Positions 50,365-59,879 of a DNA stretch of 64,000 nucleotides are shown piece by piece. The notes beneath the pieces are model-generated. The model did no database searches. It saw nothing but the letters and a program-made list of their open reading frames with translations, and had not been told where the DNA came from. The translations under genes and the position numbers were made by a program. The stretch's first letter is position 1. Each line of letters starts with the position of its first letter. Source of the stretch: Xenorhabdus szentirmaii DSM 16338 (lineage in GTDB: Bacteria > Pseudomonadota > Gammaproteobacteria > Enterobacterales > Enterobacteriaceae); assembly GCF_002632585.1 (NCBI RefSeq), contig NZ_NIBV01000001.1, positions 796,094 through 860,093 on the forward strand, read 5' to 3'.

Positions 50365-50763
50365 TTAATAACTCATACAGGCCGCATTTAAAATTCCACT
50401 ACCAATTGAAATACCACCAAGGAAAATACCCGCAGCCAATTCATTGTTCTCAATTCTTTGGCTGATCTTTGGCATATAAATCTTCGCTGCGCCAAATACC
50501 AACAATTGTACAATCAGCGCGATAACACCCCATATTAAATAATCAAAAATACTGACAGCATGAACCGCTGCACTGGCCAATGGGGAGATATAACCGATAA
50601 AAGCACCAATAAACGCGATGGCGGCTGCCTGATTATTTTCTTTAATCAAGCGCCATTCATTGTGGGGGGTAATATGGGTATAGATAAATAAGAAGATCAA
50701 CACCATTGCACAGCCAATAAAAAAATAGGATGCAAATACGATGAATAATGGCAATGATTCCAT
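50365..50763 (-). CDS. yjfL: YjfL-like DUF350 inner-membrane protein
   Basis: The 132-residue protein (E. coli YjfL 132) has four membrane helices and the DUF350 segments FLFIYTHITPHNEWRLIKE, AAIAFIGAFIGYISPLAS and FLGGISIGSGILNAACM. The family is of unknown function and often occurs with DUF1190 and YjfC-like ATP-grasp genes. It starts the yjfLMC operon and is 24 bases before yjfM. Confidence 0.9.
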   Translation of the reverse strand: MESLPLFIVFASYFFIGCAMVLIFLFIYTHITPHNEWRLIKENNQAAAIAFIGAFIGYISPLASAAVHAVSIFDYLIWGVIALIVQLLVFGAAKIYMPKISQRIENNELAAGIFLGGISIGSGILNAACMSY

Positions 50764-51012
50764 ATGATAAATATCCTAACTTTTGTTTTATTTAAAGGTT
50801 AATTAGAGCAGTGAACCATTCTAAGATAGCTCTGCTATAACTTCCACTTTATACTTTCATTGATTAAGAACATTTCATTCTTGAAAGTCAGGTTTATGTC
50901 AGCAATATTTACCAGATTGCAATATAATGTAATTTGGTTATTATTTATAATTTAATTACTTTAATATAGAATTTAATGCTGTCAGTGGAAATTATTTCCA
51001 CTGACAGTCAGG

Positions 51013-52425
51013 CTAGTTATCTATTTTAATTTTAACTACTCGATATGCCGTCCATAATGCCATTACCGGCGCAATAGTAAAGATTAAAAATAACCAATAA
51101 GAAGAGGCTGCGGCACCTTCCACGCCCCCGGGTTCATAGAAGCCAAATATATTGACCACCATTCCCCCCAATGCAGAACCGAATGCAGAAGAAAATAATT
51201 GAATGGTCGTGATGGATGAACCGGCAATGCCTTTATCCGCATCATCGGAAACTTGTAAGATACGGGTCAGAAGGTGAGGCCAGCCAAAGCCGATCCCAAA
51301 GCCAAATAATCCCAGTCCCAACAGGATTGGCAATATGATGTCCCATTCGCCTGCCGATTGGGATGGCAGCATTACGATCAGGATCACCATGCCAAGCAGC
51401 ATGAAAACCGGGCCGCTCACAATCGAAAAACGCATTTTTGCCCCATTCCAACTGGCACTGATCATCTCTCCGACAGTCCAGCCAAGCGCAGCGGTAGCAA
51501 CCATATAACCAGAAATCAAAGGAGATTTCCCATGCAGAATTTGCAGGAAATAAGGAATAAAAACATCTCCCGCCAACCCTATCATCAACAGGAATATTGT
51601 CGCAAACAAAACGAGATGGGGAGAGCTGCGGCTGAATGCATTTTTCGGCAATAACCGTATTGAAGCACGACGTTCATGGATAACCAGCAACAATAACAAT
51701 ACCACTGCGGCAACAACCCCAAAGATATTGATCCGGACATCTTTCGATAAACTTCCGTAGGAAACCGCCAGTACCGCAATTGACAACAAAATCAATTGCA
51801 CAATCGGCAACGCCACTTTGGTTTTATTTTGTGCCTGTTTTTTAGGCAAAATGCAATAAGCACACAAGGCATACAGTAAGATGGAAGGCAGCATAATGCC
51901 AAATGCGTAACGCCATGCGTTCATTTCAGCAAAAATACCCCCGACAGCAGGCCCGATTAGCGTTGCAACGCCCCAAAACCCCGAAACCAGCGCCATGGCC
52001 CGAGTCCAGAGTGATTGCTCAAAAACCTGATTGATCATCAAGTAGGAAAGAGCGAATAGAAATCCTCCCCCTAACCCCTGAATGGTCCTGCCTATCAGCA
52101 TCATTTCCATCGTATGTGCAGAGGTACACAGTAAACTGCCGGTGAAAAAGATGGCGGCGGCGACCAGATAAGCATTTCTTGCCCCTGATGAACTCAATAA
52201 TCTTGCAGAAAGAATGGAGCCAATAATGGATGCCATAACAAACAATGTTGTGTTCCAGGCATAGAGGTTAAGCCCCCCTATCTCTTTGACAATCGATGGC
52301 AAAATGGTAATCGCAATTAAGGTGTTGGTTGCCATCAATCCTACACCTAATGAAAGCACTACCGCACTTGGAGCATTTTTGCTCGAAAATAAATCCCTCC
52401 AGCGGCCTTCCTCTGTCATTATCAT
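51013..52425 (-). CDS. MFS drug/metabolite exporter
   Basis: The 470-residue protein has about 14 membrane helices. MFS signatures are visible: GRTIQGLGGGFLFALSYL, and the antiporter motif C-like GFWGVATLIGPAVGG at the end of helix 5. GIGFGWPHLLTRIL and SAFGSALGGMVVN follow in the C-terminal half. The 14-helix layout fits the DHA2/EmrB-like drug:proton antiporters. The start is ATG 52425 or 52419. It is divergent from the SufR-like regulator across 93 bases, the usual arrangement for a regulated exporter. The substrate is unknown. Confidence 0.82.
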   Translation of the reverse strand: MIMTEEGRWRDLFSSKNAPSAVVLSLGVGLMATNTLIAITILPSIVKEIGGLNLYAWNTTLFVMASIIGSILSARLLSSSGARNAYLVAAAIFFTGSLLCTSAHTMEMMLIGRTIQGLGGGFLFALSYLMINQVFEQSLWTRAMALVSGFWGVATLIGPAVGGIFAEMNAWRYAFGIMLPSILLYALCAYCILPKKQAQNKTKVALPIVQLILLSIAVLAVSYGSLSKDVRINIFGVVAAVVLLLLLVIHERRASIRLLPKNAFSRSSPHLVLFATIFLLMIGLAGDVFIPYFLQILHGKSPLISGYMVATAALGWTVGEMISASWNGAKMRFSIVSGPVFMLLGMVILIVMLPSQSAGEWDIILPILLGLGLFGFGIGFGWPHLLTRILQVSDDADKGIAGSSITTIQLFSSAFGSALGGMVVNIFGFYEPGGVEGAAASSYWLFLIFTIAPVMALWTAYRVVKIKIDN

Positions 52426-52518
52426 GCTGTTGTCCTGAACATCGGTTGAGTTGTGAAAAGTCTTGCGCTAAATTAAACAAGATAAATCTTGGAATAAATT
52501 AATGTCGGGATCAATAAT

Positions 52519-53175
52519 ATGTCAAGCAGTGACTTGGAAAATAATACAATCGCGGGTCAAACAGTGAGTGAGAAGTTATTAATACTTCTAAAAACCCAAG
52601 GTGCACTACAAGCCTCTGATGCCGGCAAGCTGTTGGGTACAACGGGAGAAGCTGCCCGCCAGCAATTTGTTAAAATGGCGAAAGATGGCTTAGTTGAGGC
52701 GAAATCAGAAGCGAGAGGTGTCGGTCGGCCTATTCAGCTTTGGCATCTCACTCAGAAAGGTCATGATCAATTCCCGGATGCTCATGCAGAGCTGGCAACT
52801 CAGCTGATTGCGATTATCCGCAATCAGCTGGGTGAAACAACCATGGATTTGCTCATAAGCGCCCGCGAAAAAGAAATGTTCTCTAACTATCAAAAAGTGC
52901 TGGAAGGTGCTGATGGATTGCAAGAGCGAGTAAAACGTCTGGTCGATATCCGCTGCAAAGAAGGTTATATGGCTCATTATACGGTTGAGGAGGATGGTTC
53001 TATTCTATTTTTTGAGAACCACTGCCCGATTTGTTCCGCAGCCAAAGTATGCCAAAAATTTTGTCGGGCAGAGTTGCAATTGTTTAACGAAGTTTTGCAG
53101 GCGAAAGTAGAAAGAGTCGAATATATCCTCAGTGGCAATCGACGTTGTACTTATCGCGTCACACCATTGGAATAA
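52519..53175 (+). CDS. SufR-like winged-helix regulator with Fe-S-type cysteines
   Basis: The 218-residue protein has an N-terminal winged helix (VSEKLLILLKTQGALQAS, then GTTGEAARQQFVKMAKDGLVE, with GVGRP before the wing). A cysteine motif sits at residues 169, 172, 178 and 182 (CPICSAAKVCQKFC). This is the layout of SufR-type repressors, which bind an Fe-S cluster and control its assembly genes. No suf gene is nearby. The divergent MFS gene is the likely target, which would make it a redox- or iron-responsive exporter switch. That link is inferred from position. Confidence 0.75.
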   Translation: MSSSDLENNTIAGQTVSEKLLILLKTQGALQASDAGKLLGTTGEAARQQFVKMAKDGLVEAKSEARGVGRPIQLWHLTQKGHDQFPDAHAELATQLIAIIRNQLGETTMDLLISAREKEMFSNYQKVLEGADGLQERVKRLVDIRCKEGYMAHYTVEEDGSILFFENHCPICSAAKVCQKFCRAELQLFNEVLQAKVERVEYILSGNRRCTYRVTPLE

Positions 53176-53314
53176 CATCAGCAAAAACGACCCATCTCTG
53201 TTGAATCGTTTTTTTAATGACGATTTGGAGAGCAAGTTCAGTCCCTTGTTTACACCAAAGTCATTTGTCTATTCCTTCTCATATTGGGCCATCGTTTACG
53301 GTATTTTTCACCTG

Positions 53315-53349
53315 CCCCCTGTCGGTGATATAAGCTGACAGGGGGATTT
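53315..53349 (+). terminator. intrinsic terminator after the SufR-like gene
   Basis: CCCCCTGTC (53315-53323) pairs with GACAGGGGG (53337-53345), nine bases, loop 13, followed by ATTTT. It lies between two convergent genes. Confidence 0.75.
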
Positions 53350-53365
53350 TAAACAACAGTAAAAA

Positions 53366-55015
53366 CTATTCCTTACCCGCTGCGCCTAGCTGCTGATAAA
53401 TATAATGCTTATAGCTATCCACCAACTCATGATCAAAGCAATCATTCAATGCCCCCTCACATAAATGACGCATCATCATATTGGCCCGATAAAACGGCGG
53501 GGCTGATAAACGGGCACGTTCCAGAATCACTCCCCCCAGGAAAGAGATATCCGTCAGTTTTCCTGTTGTGATTGGTGTCCCTTGTTTTAAATTATCCCGC
53601 AGTGTGAATTGAGTCAGATGCGCAGGATCAGATAACGGAGAATGATAGCGATTAAAGTGAATGCTGGGTTGATGATCACCAAAGTAGAGGAAAACGGTGG
53701 GTTTATCCCGCTTGGCAACGAACTCGCTGAAATCCCTGATGGCAGGATCAGACGCCACAATTTTTTCCATGTAGTGACTGAATTTCCCTACTGTCACTGA
53801 ATTCTCTGTCTTGCCGGTTAAACCGTAATCATCATGATGGCTCTCTTTATAAGGGCCGTGTTCATACATTGTCAGGGAGAAAATAAAAATCGGCTTATCT
53901 GTCTCCTTGCCCAGAATTTCTTTCACATAAGACAGCATATCCTGTGTCGGGATAGTCCATAGATTTTCATCCAGACTTCCCGGATAGCCCAGTTCCTGTG
54001 GCTGGATAATTCGGTCAACGCCCAGCGTCTTGTAAGCATGCCCTGAATGATAAGACGATTTATTAAACGGCGTCAGGACAACGGTGTAATAGCCGTTGTC
54101 TTTCATAGCACGGAACAGGCTGTTTTGCAGATGATCGACGACAAAATAAAAGACTGCATTTTTGCGTGAACCAAAATCATCTGTATTCAAGCCTGTTAAA
54201 ACAGAGAATTCAGACAGCCATGTTCCCCCTCCGAACGTTTGTACCCTGAGCGGACTTTGGGCGCTGACACCCGCATCTCGCTGAAACATATAAAGATGTG
54301 GCAATGTCACATTGGCGGGTAATTGGTAGAGCTGGGGGTTAACGGTTGATTCCTGCAATAACACAACAACATCAGGTTTAACATCTGATTGTGGCTCAGG
54401 CAACGTCACTTTTTTCGCCTGCTGCAAGAAATAGTCAGCAGATAGGCCGAATTTCGGTGGCTGGTATTGCACATCCATCGCAGACATGACCATATTGGTC
54501 ATCGTTCCCCGCCCTTTCGGCAATGTTCCCTGCCACTGGTCATGATAGGCATGGGCCGTCAGGTTGATAGCCCAGGCACCTGCCGCCATCACAACAAGGC
54601 CGGCAAAACGCCATTTAATACCGCATACCGGCGTTGCAGCCTTCCAACTCAATATCATGTTGAATATCAACCAGACAATCATTGCCGCTATCGCGATACC
54701 GGCCAGCCAATAATGGTACAGGGTGCCCTGATTTGACGGGTCGAGGATCACATTAAAATCGGAAAACAACAGTTGTTCTTTGTAGTAATGGACTTTTATC
54801 TGATTGAGTAATTTGAGAATAATAAACAAGGTACCGGTCAACACAGCCGAAAATAACCCGCGCGCTGACACAAAAAAAAGTAAGCCAAAAATGATGCCAA
54901 ACATACTGACAGAAATCAGCGCAGGATAAATATCACCGCCTTTTTCAAAGACTAATATCAAAGAAGCAATCGACAGCAATCCCAGATAAATTCCCAACAC
55001 TATCTTTTTCTTCAT
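53366..55015 (-). CDS. sulfatase-fold phosphoglycerol/phosphoethanolamine transferase-like membrane protein
   Basis: The protein has five N-terminal membrane helices (residues up to about 170) and a periplasmic sulfatase-fold domain (about 215-500). Its nucleophile region is VVLLQESTVNP (Thr expected), and it has FGGGTWLSEFSVLTG, LTMYEHGPY and the metal site YFGDHQPSIH. This is the architecture of LtaS, OpgB and EptA-type enzymes, which transfer phosphoglycerol or phosphoethanolamine from phospholipids to surface glycans. The acceptor is unknown: osmoregulated glucan or LPS are candidates. ATG 55015 (MKKKIVLGIY) is preferred over ATG 55048, which adds 11 polar residues before helix 1. It is convergent with the SufR-like gene. 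Confidence 0.75.
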   Translation of the reverse strand: MKKKIVLGIYLGLLSIASLILVFEKGGDIYPALISVSMFGIIFGLLFFVSARGLFSAVLTGTLFIILKLLNQIKVHYYKEQLLFSDFNVILDPSNQGTLYHYWLAGIAIAAMIVWLIFNMILSWKAATPVCGIKWRFAGLVVMAAGAWAINLTAHAYHDQWQGTLPKGRGTMTNMVMSAMDVQYQPPKFGLSADYFLQQAKKVTLPEPQSDVKPDVVVLLQESTVNPQLYQLPANVTLPHLYMFQRDAGVSAQSPLRVQTFGGGTWLSEFSVLTGLNTDDFGSRKNAVFYFVVDHLQNSLFRAMKDNGYYTVVLTPFNKSSYHSGHAYKTLGVDRIIQPQELGYPGSLDENLWTIPTQDMLSYVKEILGKETDKPIFIFSLTMYEHGPYKESHHDDYGLTGKTENSVTVGKFSHYMEKIVASDPAIRDFSEFVAKRDKPTVFLYFGDHQPSIHFNRYHSPLSDPAHLTQFTLRDNLKQGTPITTGKLTDISFLGGVILERARLSAPPFYRANMMMRHLCEGALNDCFDHELVDSYKHYIYQQLGAAGKE

Positions 55016-55204
55016 ATTCTTTTCTTCATATTTTGTTGAATTCCACATATGAGATCAATTTGACACACTGCGGGATTAAAAAACATTAATTGTCAAATTA
55101 ATAGCAAATCAGTTCATAAAACCAGCCCAATGAAGACACCTGCCATCACAAGTAGTTCAATCGATCATCGCTATGTAACATATTGAAAATAAAATAACTT
55201 AAGG

Positions 55205-57106
55205 CTAAAACAGACTACTGTCCCGCAAAATATGTAAATCAGACCTTCTGCGGGTAAATCCCGTGCGATCAAAATACTCTAAAATCTGGACTGCCAATTT
55301 TCGCCCGATGCCGAACTCATCACGAAAATCTATCACCGTAATTCCGCCATTCTCCCGGGCACATCGACGGATCACATCAGCAAACTGTTGAATACGCTGC
55401 CTGTGGTAGTAGCGATCGGGCACAATGGCGATAATGAACCCCAGTTGCGCGGCTGTTCTCAAAAGTGGGCGCAGGCATCCTTCATCTTCATCCATTTCGG
55501 CAGACAAATCACGCACCCACCATGCTTCCGCTTTAAAATAGGGTTCGGCTTTTTCCCACAGTTCCAGCTGTTCAGCGGTAAATGCCAGCCCATGTTCCGG
55601 CAAATGCAGTATCCCATGAGTCTGTTTAAGAGTACCTTGCGCCAATAATCGATCGATAAGGCCATACACCAACTTTTCATCCAGCGCCGGTAATGCCATA
55701 CGTTTCAAGCGAGCCTTGCCCACACCTTGCTGATCCGGATGCTTCTCGTGGTATTCCGCCAAAATTTGCAATAACGCTTGCTGCGCCTGCTCTGCGTTAT
55801 GTCGTGACATAACCCACTCTTCTGTCATCATCAGGTCCATGGCTGACAACAGAAGATTGAGCTGACTTTCTGTCAGCTGACGTGCCCATGCAAAATCGCT
55901 GATTAACAATGCTCCGCGCAGCAAATGCAAAGAAAGATTCTCTGTATGGCTGACCGCTCGCGCTAACCGGGATAGCCAGACAATAAACTCAGGCTGGCGT
56001 TTTCCCCTGCGTGGGGAATGCAGACTAATGACCCTGGCCCCGGCAAGCGTTTTTCTGGCATTGATGTCCCGCAGGATCAGACGGTCATTTTCCACCAGCC
56101 ATAAAGGGCGATCCAACACCAGCTCAGCCAGAACAGGCGTGTTTTCCAGTGAATTCAAGAGTGAAATGCGTCCGGTGAGATGGCTGGCGCCATGGTGGAT
56201 ATGGAGAGGCTGCCAGTTTTGCAGCGGTTCATCAGTTTCAATCTCTACCAAGACTTTTTCGACCGCCGGCAACGGCTTTTCTGACAATAACCAATCACCA
56301 CGGAAAAGGTGCTCTTTGCTAATATCTCCGACGATATTCAGTGCAATTCGCTGGCCGGCCCGGGCGCACGGGACAGATTGATTCTGGGCATGTAACCCGC
56401 GAACTCTCACCTCTTTAACATGACGGGTCAGCCACAACGTATCACCAACATTGACACTCCCCGCCAATGCCGTACCCGTGACAACCAATCCCGCCCCTTT
56501 TACAGTAAAAACGCGATCGATGGCCAAGCGAAAACGCTGATGCAATTTTTCATGCTGCGGGTGTTGGGAAAGTGGAGAATAATGAACAGACGGATGGCTT
56601 TGCTCGCGTTGATGGACAGACAATAAATACTCTCTGAGCGGAGCAATGCCTTTTCCCGTTGTCGCTGCGGTGACAAACAGAGGGCTGACCTGCCAGCCTT
56701 GCGATACCAGTAATTGCGTCACTTGCTGCCGGATTTCCTCGACCCGGGCCTGCCCGAAAATATCTGCCTTGGTCAGCACAACCGTGAGATCAGGCCGCCC
56801 GATTAAACGCAAAATCGCCAGATGTTCCCGCGTCTGGGCCATCACACCATCATCACAGGCGACGACCAGCAGAATATGCTCAATTCCCCCGATCCCTGCC
56901 AACATATTAGACAGGAATTTTTCATGTCCCGGCACATCAACAAACCCCACCGAAGAACCATCAGGTTGTGGCCAGTAAGCATAGCCGAGATCGATAGTCA
57001 TGCCCCGTTTTTTCTCTTCCGGCAAATGGGTTGTATCAACTCCCGTCAGCGCTCTAATCAGGCTGGTTTTTCCATGATCAACATGTCCCGCTGTAGCAAA
57101 AATCAT
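55205..57106 (-). CDS. selB: selenocysteine-specific elongation factor SelB
   Basis: SelB delivers Sec-tRNA to UGA codons marked by a SECIS element. The 633-residue protein (E. coli 614) has the GTPase motifs GHVDHGKT, the switch EEKKRGMTIDLGYAYWP, DVPGHE and TKAD. EF-Tu-like domains 2 and 3 follow (RLAIDRVFTVKGAGLVVTGTA, LHAQNQSVPCARAGQRIALNI), then C-terminal winged helices ending EYFDRTGFTRRR. The frame is open to a TTG at 57241, but MIFATAGHVDHGK at 57106 is the family start; ATG 57112 and 57220 are alternatives. It follows selA in an fdhE-selA-selB operon. Confidence 0.95.
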   Translation of the reverse strand: MIFATAGHVDHGKTSLIRALTGVDTTHLPEEKKRGMTIDLGYAYWPQPDGSSVGFVDVPGHEKFLSNMLAGIGGIEHILLVVACDDGVMAQTREHLAILRLIGRPDLTVVLTKADIFGQARVEEIRQQVTQLLVSQGWQVSPLFVTAATTGKGIAPLREYLLSVHQREQSHPSVHYSPLSQHPQHEKLHQRFRLAIDRVFTVKGAGLVVTGTALAGSVNVGDTLWLTRHVKEVRVRGLHAQNQSVPCARAGQRIALNIVGDISKEHLFRGDWLLSEKPLPAVEKVLVEIETDEPLQNWQPLHIHHGASHLTGRISLLNSLENTPVLAELVLDRPLWLVENDRLILRDINARKTLAGARVISLHSPRRGKRQPEFIVWLSRLARAVSHTENLSLHLLRGALLISDFAWARQLTESQLNLLLSAMDLMMTEEWVMSRHNAEQAQQALLQILAEYHEKHPDQQGVGKARLKRMALPALDEKLVYGLIDRLLAQGTLKQTHGILHLPEHGLAFTAEQLELWEKAEPYFKAEAWWVRDLSAEMDEDEGCLRPLLRTAAQLGFIIAIVPDRYYHRQRIQQFADVIRRCARENGGITVIDFRDEFGIGRKLAVQILEYFDRTGFTRRRSDLHILRDSSLF

Positions 57107-57247
57107 AGTCATCAAGCCTATTTCTGTAACAATTCTTTTCTGTAGCGATTCGTTTGTATAACTATTTTTTATATAAAAATTTTTTATATAGCTATTTGTT
57201 TCTATAACAACACGTTTCATGGTGGCCGCTTCTGATGACAATAGGAC
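57107..57247 (-). other. selA-selB gap with a 15-nt in-frame repeat
   Basis: In E. coli the selB start overlaps the selA end; here 141 bases separate them, all open in the selB frame. Three 15-base units (57182-57196, 57167-57181, 57152-57166) would encode NSYIK, NFYIK and NSYTN. ATG 57220 would give SelB a 38-residue extension unlike any family start. It is either untranslated or a lineage-specific N-terminal tail. Confidence 0.5.
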
Positions 57248-58639
57248 TCATAACGACAATGCCTGCAATAATGCATTTTCATCTTCAAGGCAGCGCAAAT
57301 CCAGCCATAGCCGCCCATCATACAAGCGCCCAATCACAGGCTTATTCAGATTGCGCCATTGACATGCCAATTTTTCCAATGTACTGCCCCGCCCATCAAT
57401 GGCAGTGAACGTCAACGCCCAACTGGGCAAACGATCGACAGGCAAAGAGCCGCTGCCAATCTGGGAATGGCAAGGTTCGTCACGCACGAGAAACTTTTCG
57501 CTGTAATATGCCTGAATTCGGGGAAGTAGCTGTTGAGCCATGTCATAAATTTCATTTTGCGCACGCGTCAATAAACGCAGCGTCGGTAACTTTTGGGGCA
57601 ATTGCTCAGGATATTGATAAAGGCGCAGTGTTGCTTCCAATGCAGCCAACGTCATTTTATCCGCCCGCAAAGCCCGTTTCAGCGGATACCGCTGAATCGC
57701 CTCAATCCACGGTTTCTTGCCAACAATGATTCCGGCTTGTGGGCCACCCAGTAATTTATCACCGGAAAAAGTCACTAAATCGATACCTTGGCTCAGATAA
57801 TCCTTCGGCATCGGTTCAGCGGGCAAACCATATTTCGTCATATCAATCATAGAGCCACTGCCAAGATCGATGGCAGTCGGGATCTGCGATACCTTGCCCA
57901 GTTGCGCCAATGACTCTCCCGAAACGTCAGCCGTAAAACCTTCAATGCTGTAATTGCTGGCATGCACTTTCATCAACAGCCCGGTTTCCGGATTGATTGC
58001 CTGCTGATAATCTTTCAAATGTGTCCGATTCGTCGTACCCACTTCCACCAGACGGCAACCCGCCTGCACCATCACATCAGGAATACGGAACGCACCGCCA
58101 ATTTCCACCAGCTCACCACGGGAAACAATGACCTGTTTTCCCTGAGCCACCGCCGCCAACACCAATAACACCGCAGCGGCATTATTATTAACGATGCAAG
58201 CATCTTCGGCTCCGGTCAGCTCACACAGCAAATCAGCCAGCGCGCGATCACGATGCCCCCGGCTTGCCCCATCAAGGGAATATTCCAACGTCACCGGTGA
58301 ACGCATCACTTGCGTTACGGCATCAATCGCGGATTCTGCCAGCAATGCCCGCCCCAGATTGGTATGCAGAACAGTGCCACTCAAATTAAAGACGGGCTTC
58401 AGGGCTGATGCTTGATCTTGTCTGACCCGTTGGTGCAATGAAGCGACCCAGTTATCACTCCATTCCGGCAAGGAGTGATGTTGCTGAATATTGAATCTCG
58501 CCTGTTCCTGCATTTCCCGCAACATATTCACTACCCGTGTTTGCCCGTGCACTTCAACCAACGGAATGATTTCTGGCTCCCGCAGTAACTTGTCAATGGA
58601 GGGCAACTGACGGTACAGCGAATTTATAGTTTGTGTCAT
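57248..58639 (-). CDS. selA: L-seryl-tRNA(Sec) selenium transferase SelA
   Basis: SelA is a PLP enzyme that converts seryl-tRNA(Sec) to selenocysteyl-tRNA(Sec) with selenophosphate. The 463-residue protein equals E. coli SelA in length. It has [46 protein letters not shown] and the PLP lysine in [16 protein letters not shown]. It lies between fdhE and selB; formate dehydrogenase is the main selenoprotein of such bacteria. Confidence 0.97.
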   Translation of the reverse strand: MTQTINSLYRQLPSIDKLLREPEIIPLVEVHGQTRVVNMLREMQEQARFNIQQHHSLPEWSDNWVASLHQRVRQDQASALKPVFNLSGTVLHTNLGRALLAESAIDAVTQVMRSPVTLEYSLDGASRGHRDRALADLLCELTGAEDACIVNNNAAAVLLVLAAVAQGKQVIVSRGELVEIGGAFRIPDVMVQAGCRLVEVGTTNRTHLKDYQQAINPETGLLMKVHASNYSIEGFTADVSGESLAQLGKVSQIPTAIDLGSGSMIDMTKYGLPAEPMPKDYLSQGIDLVTFSGDKLLGGPQAGIIVGKKPWIEAIQRYPLKRALRADKMTLAALEATLRLYQYPEQLPQKLPTLRLLTRAQNEIYDMAQQLLPRIQAYYSEKFLVRDEPCHSQIGSGSLPVDRLPSWALTFTAIDGRGSTLEKLACQWRNLNKPVIGRLYDGRLWLDLRCLEDENALLQALSL

Positions 58640-58657
58640 CGCTTTCCCCTTAATGAC

Positions 58658-59608
58658 TTATTCGTCGGGAAACAAAAAAGGATTCAGGCTGCTGCGGGCA
58701 AAACCTTCTTCTTCCATTTTGGCATCCAAAATCAGTGAAGCCAGATCATCCGCAACCGCATCCACATTCGGATCTTTTTCCTGATAAATGATTTTCAGGT
58801 AACTTCCGCAATCACCACAGCTTTCTGCTTTTACTGCTGCATGTTCACTGTCCAGCGACCAATAGTTCAAATCGCCGGTTTGCTCACAATTGCTGCACTT
58901 GATCCGCACAACATGCCACTCACTTTCACACAGATGACAATGCAAATAACGCAGCCCCTGACTCGTCCCGATTTGTACAATACTGGCAACAGGCATGCTG
59001 CCGCAGACCGGACAGAACTGGCGATGCTCACCATATTCCGCCCGTGCTTGACCTGGGATCAAACTGGTCATCTGAGCCCAATAAACCGATAACGCAGCCC
59101 AGATAAACACGGCCTGATCAGGGCTGACTTTACTGAATTTACTGTGAAGCAATGCACTGGCCATCTCTTCCAGCTCTTGTTCTGAGTATTTTGCCAAATT
59201 CTCAAGGGTGGGTTTCACATGCCCGGGCACAGTAGGTTGCAATTCTGCAATCAGGGAATGCAGGATATTTTGCCAATGCAGAGTTCGGGGCAAGGTTTTG
59301 CAATCCAATGGAACGTCGGTTTTTTGAGGGGCATGCTCTTGATTGCAATGCGGCGGAACAATTTCATCCAGCACCACATTCAGCGGGTTGTCATACAACG
59401 CTTTTTGCTGTGCCTGCACAATGTCGGCGGCAAAATTCAGGTAGCTGGAAAAGGGATGATTTTCTGTAGCCAACGCCCTCAAACGCTCAGCACGATGTTG
59501 ATACAAGTTTTTCAGGTTGGCAAACAGCAAAGGAGGAATGAAGCCAGCCCCCCTTTCATTAACATGGGCTTTGCCCAACTGTTCTTTAGGAACGATACGA
59601 ATACTCAT
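58658..59608 (-). CDS. fdhE: formate dehydrogenase accessory protein FdhE
   Basis: FdhE is a cytoplasmic rubredoxin-like iron protein needed for activity of membrane formate dehydrogenases, which are selenoproteins. The 316-residue protein (E. coli 309) has [10 protein letters not shown] at the start and four CxxC motifs: CPVCGS, CHLCES, CSNCEQ and CGDCGS. It heads fdhE-selA-selB, with 18 bases to selA, which couples selenocysteine machinery to its main client. The fdh genes themselves are outside the window. Confidence 0.95.
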   Translation of the reverse strand: MSIRIVPKEQLGKAHVNERGAGFIPPLLFANLKNLYQHRAERLRALATENHPFSSYLNFAADIVQAQQKALYDNPLNVVLDEIVPPHCNQEHAPQKTDVPLDCKTLPRTLHWQNILHSLIAELQPTVPGHVKPTLENLAKYSEQELEEMASALLHSKFSKVSPDQAVFIWAALSVYWAQMTSLIPGQARAEYGEHRQFCPVCGSMPVASIVQIGTSQGLRYLHCHLCESEWHVVRIKCSNCEQTGDLNYWSLDSEHAAVKAESCGDCGSYLKIIYQEKDPNVDAVADDLASLILDAKMEEEGFARSSLNPFLFPDE

Positions 59609-59879
59609 TTAACCCTCCCAATATGTTGATACCTCAGTATCCGTTCATCTTACCCTGCCAAACAACGAAATGGCATTGACGTTAAATTACGCGTCAGTTT
59701 ACTGGCATCAAATTTACCCGGATATCGAAAAAAACCATTCCCTGTGGGTATAACAAAGGCCGGAAAGGTGTCAAATTCTGAGTGGGCTGTTAATATTTAC
59801 GACAAGGGAAGGGTGAGTTTATTAGCACAATCATAAGCACTCTTCTGGATTTAATAATTCATGCCTGAAGAGATTGATG

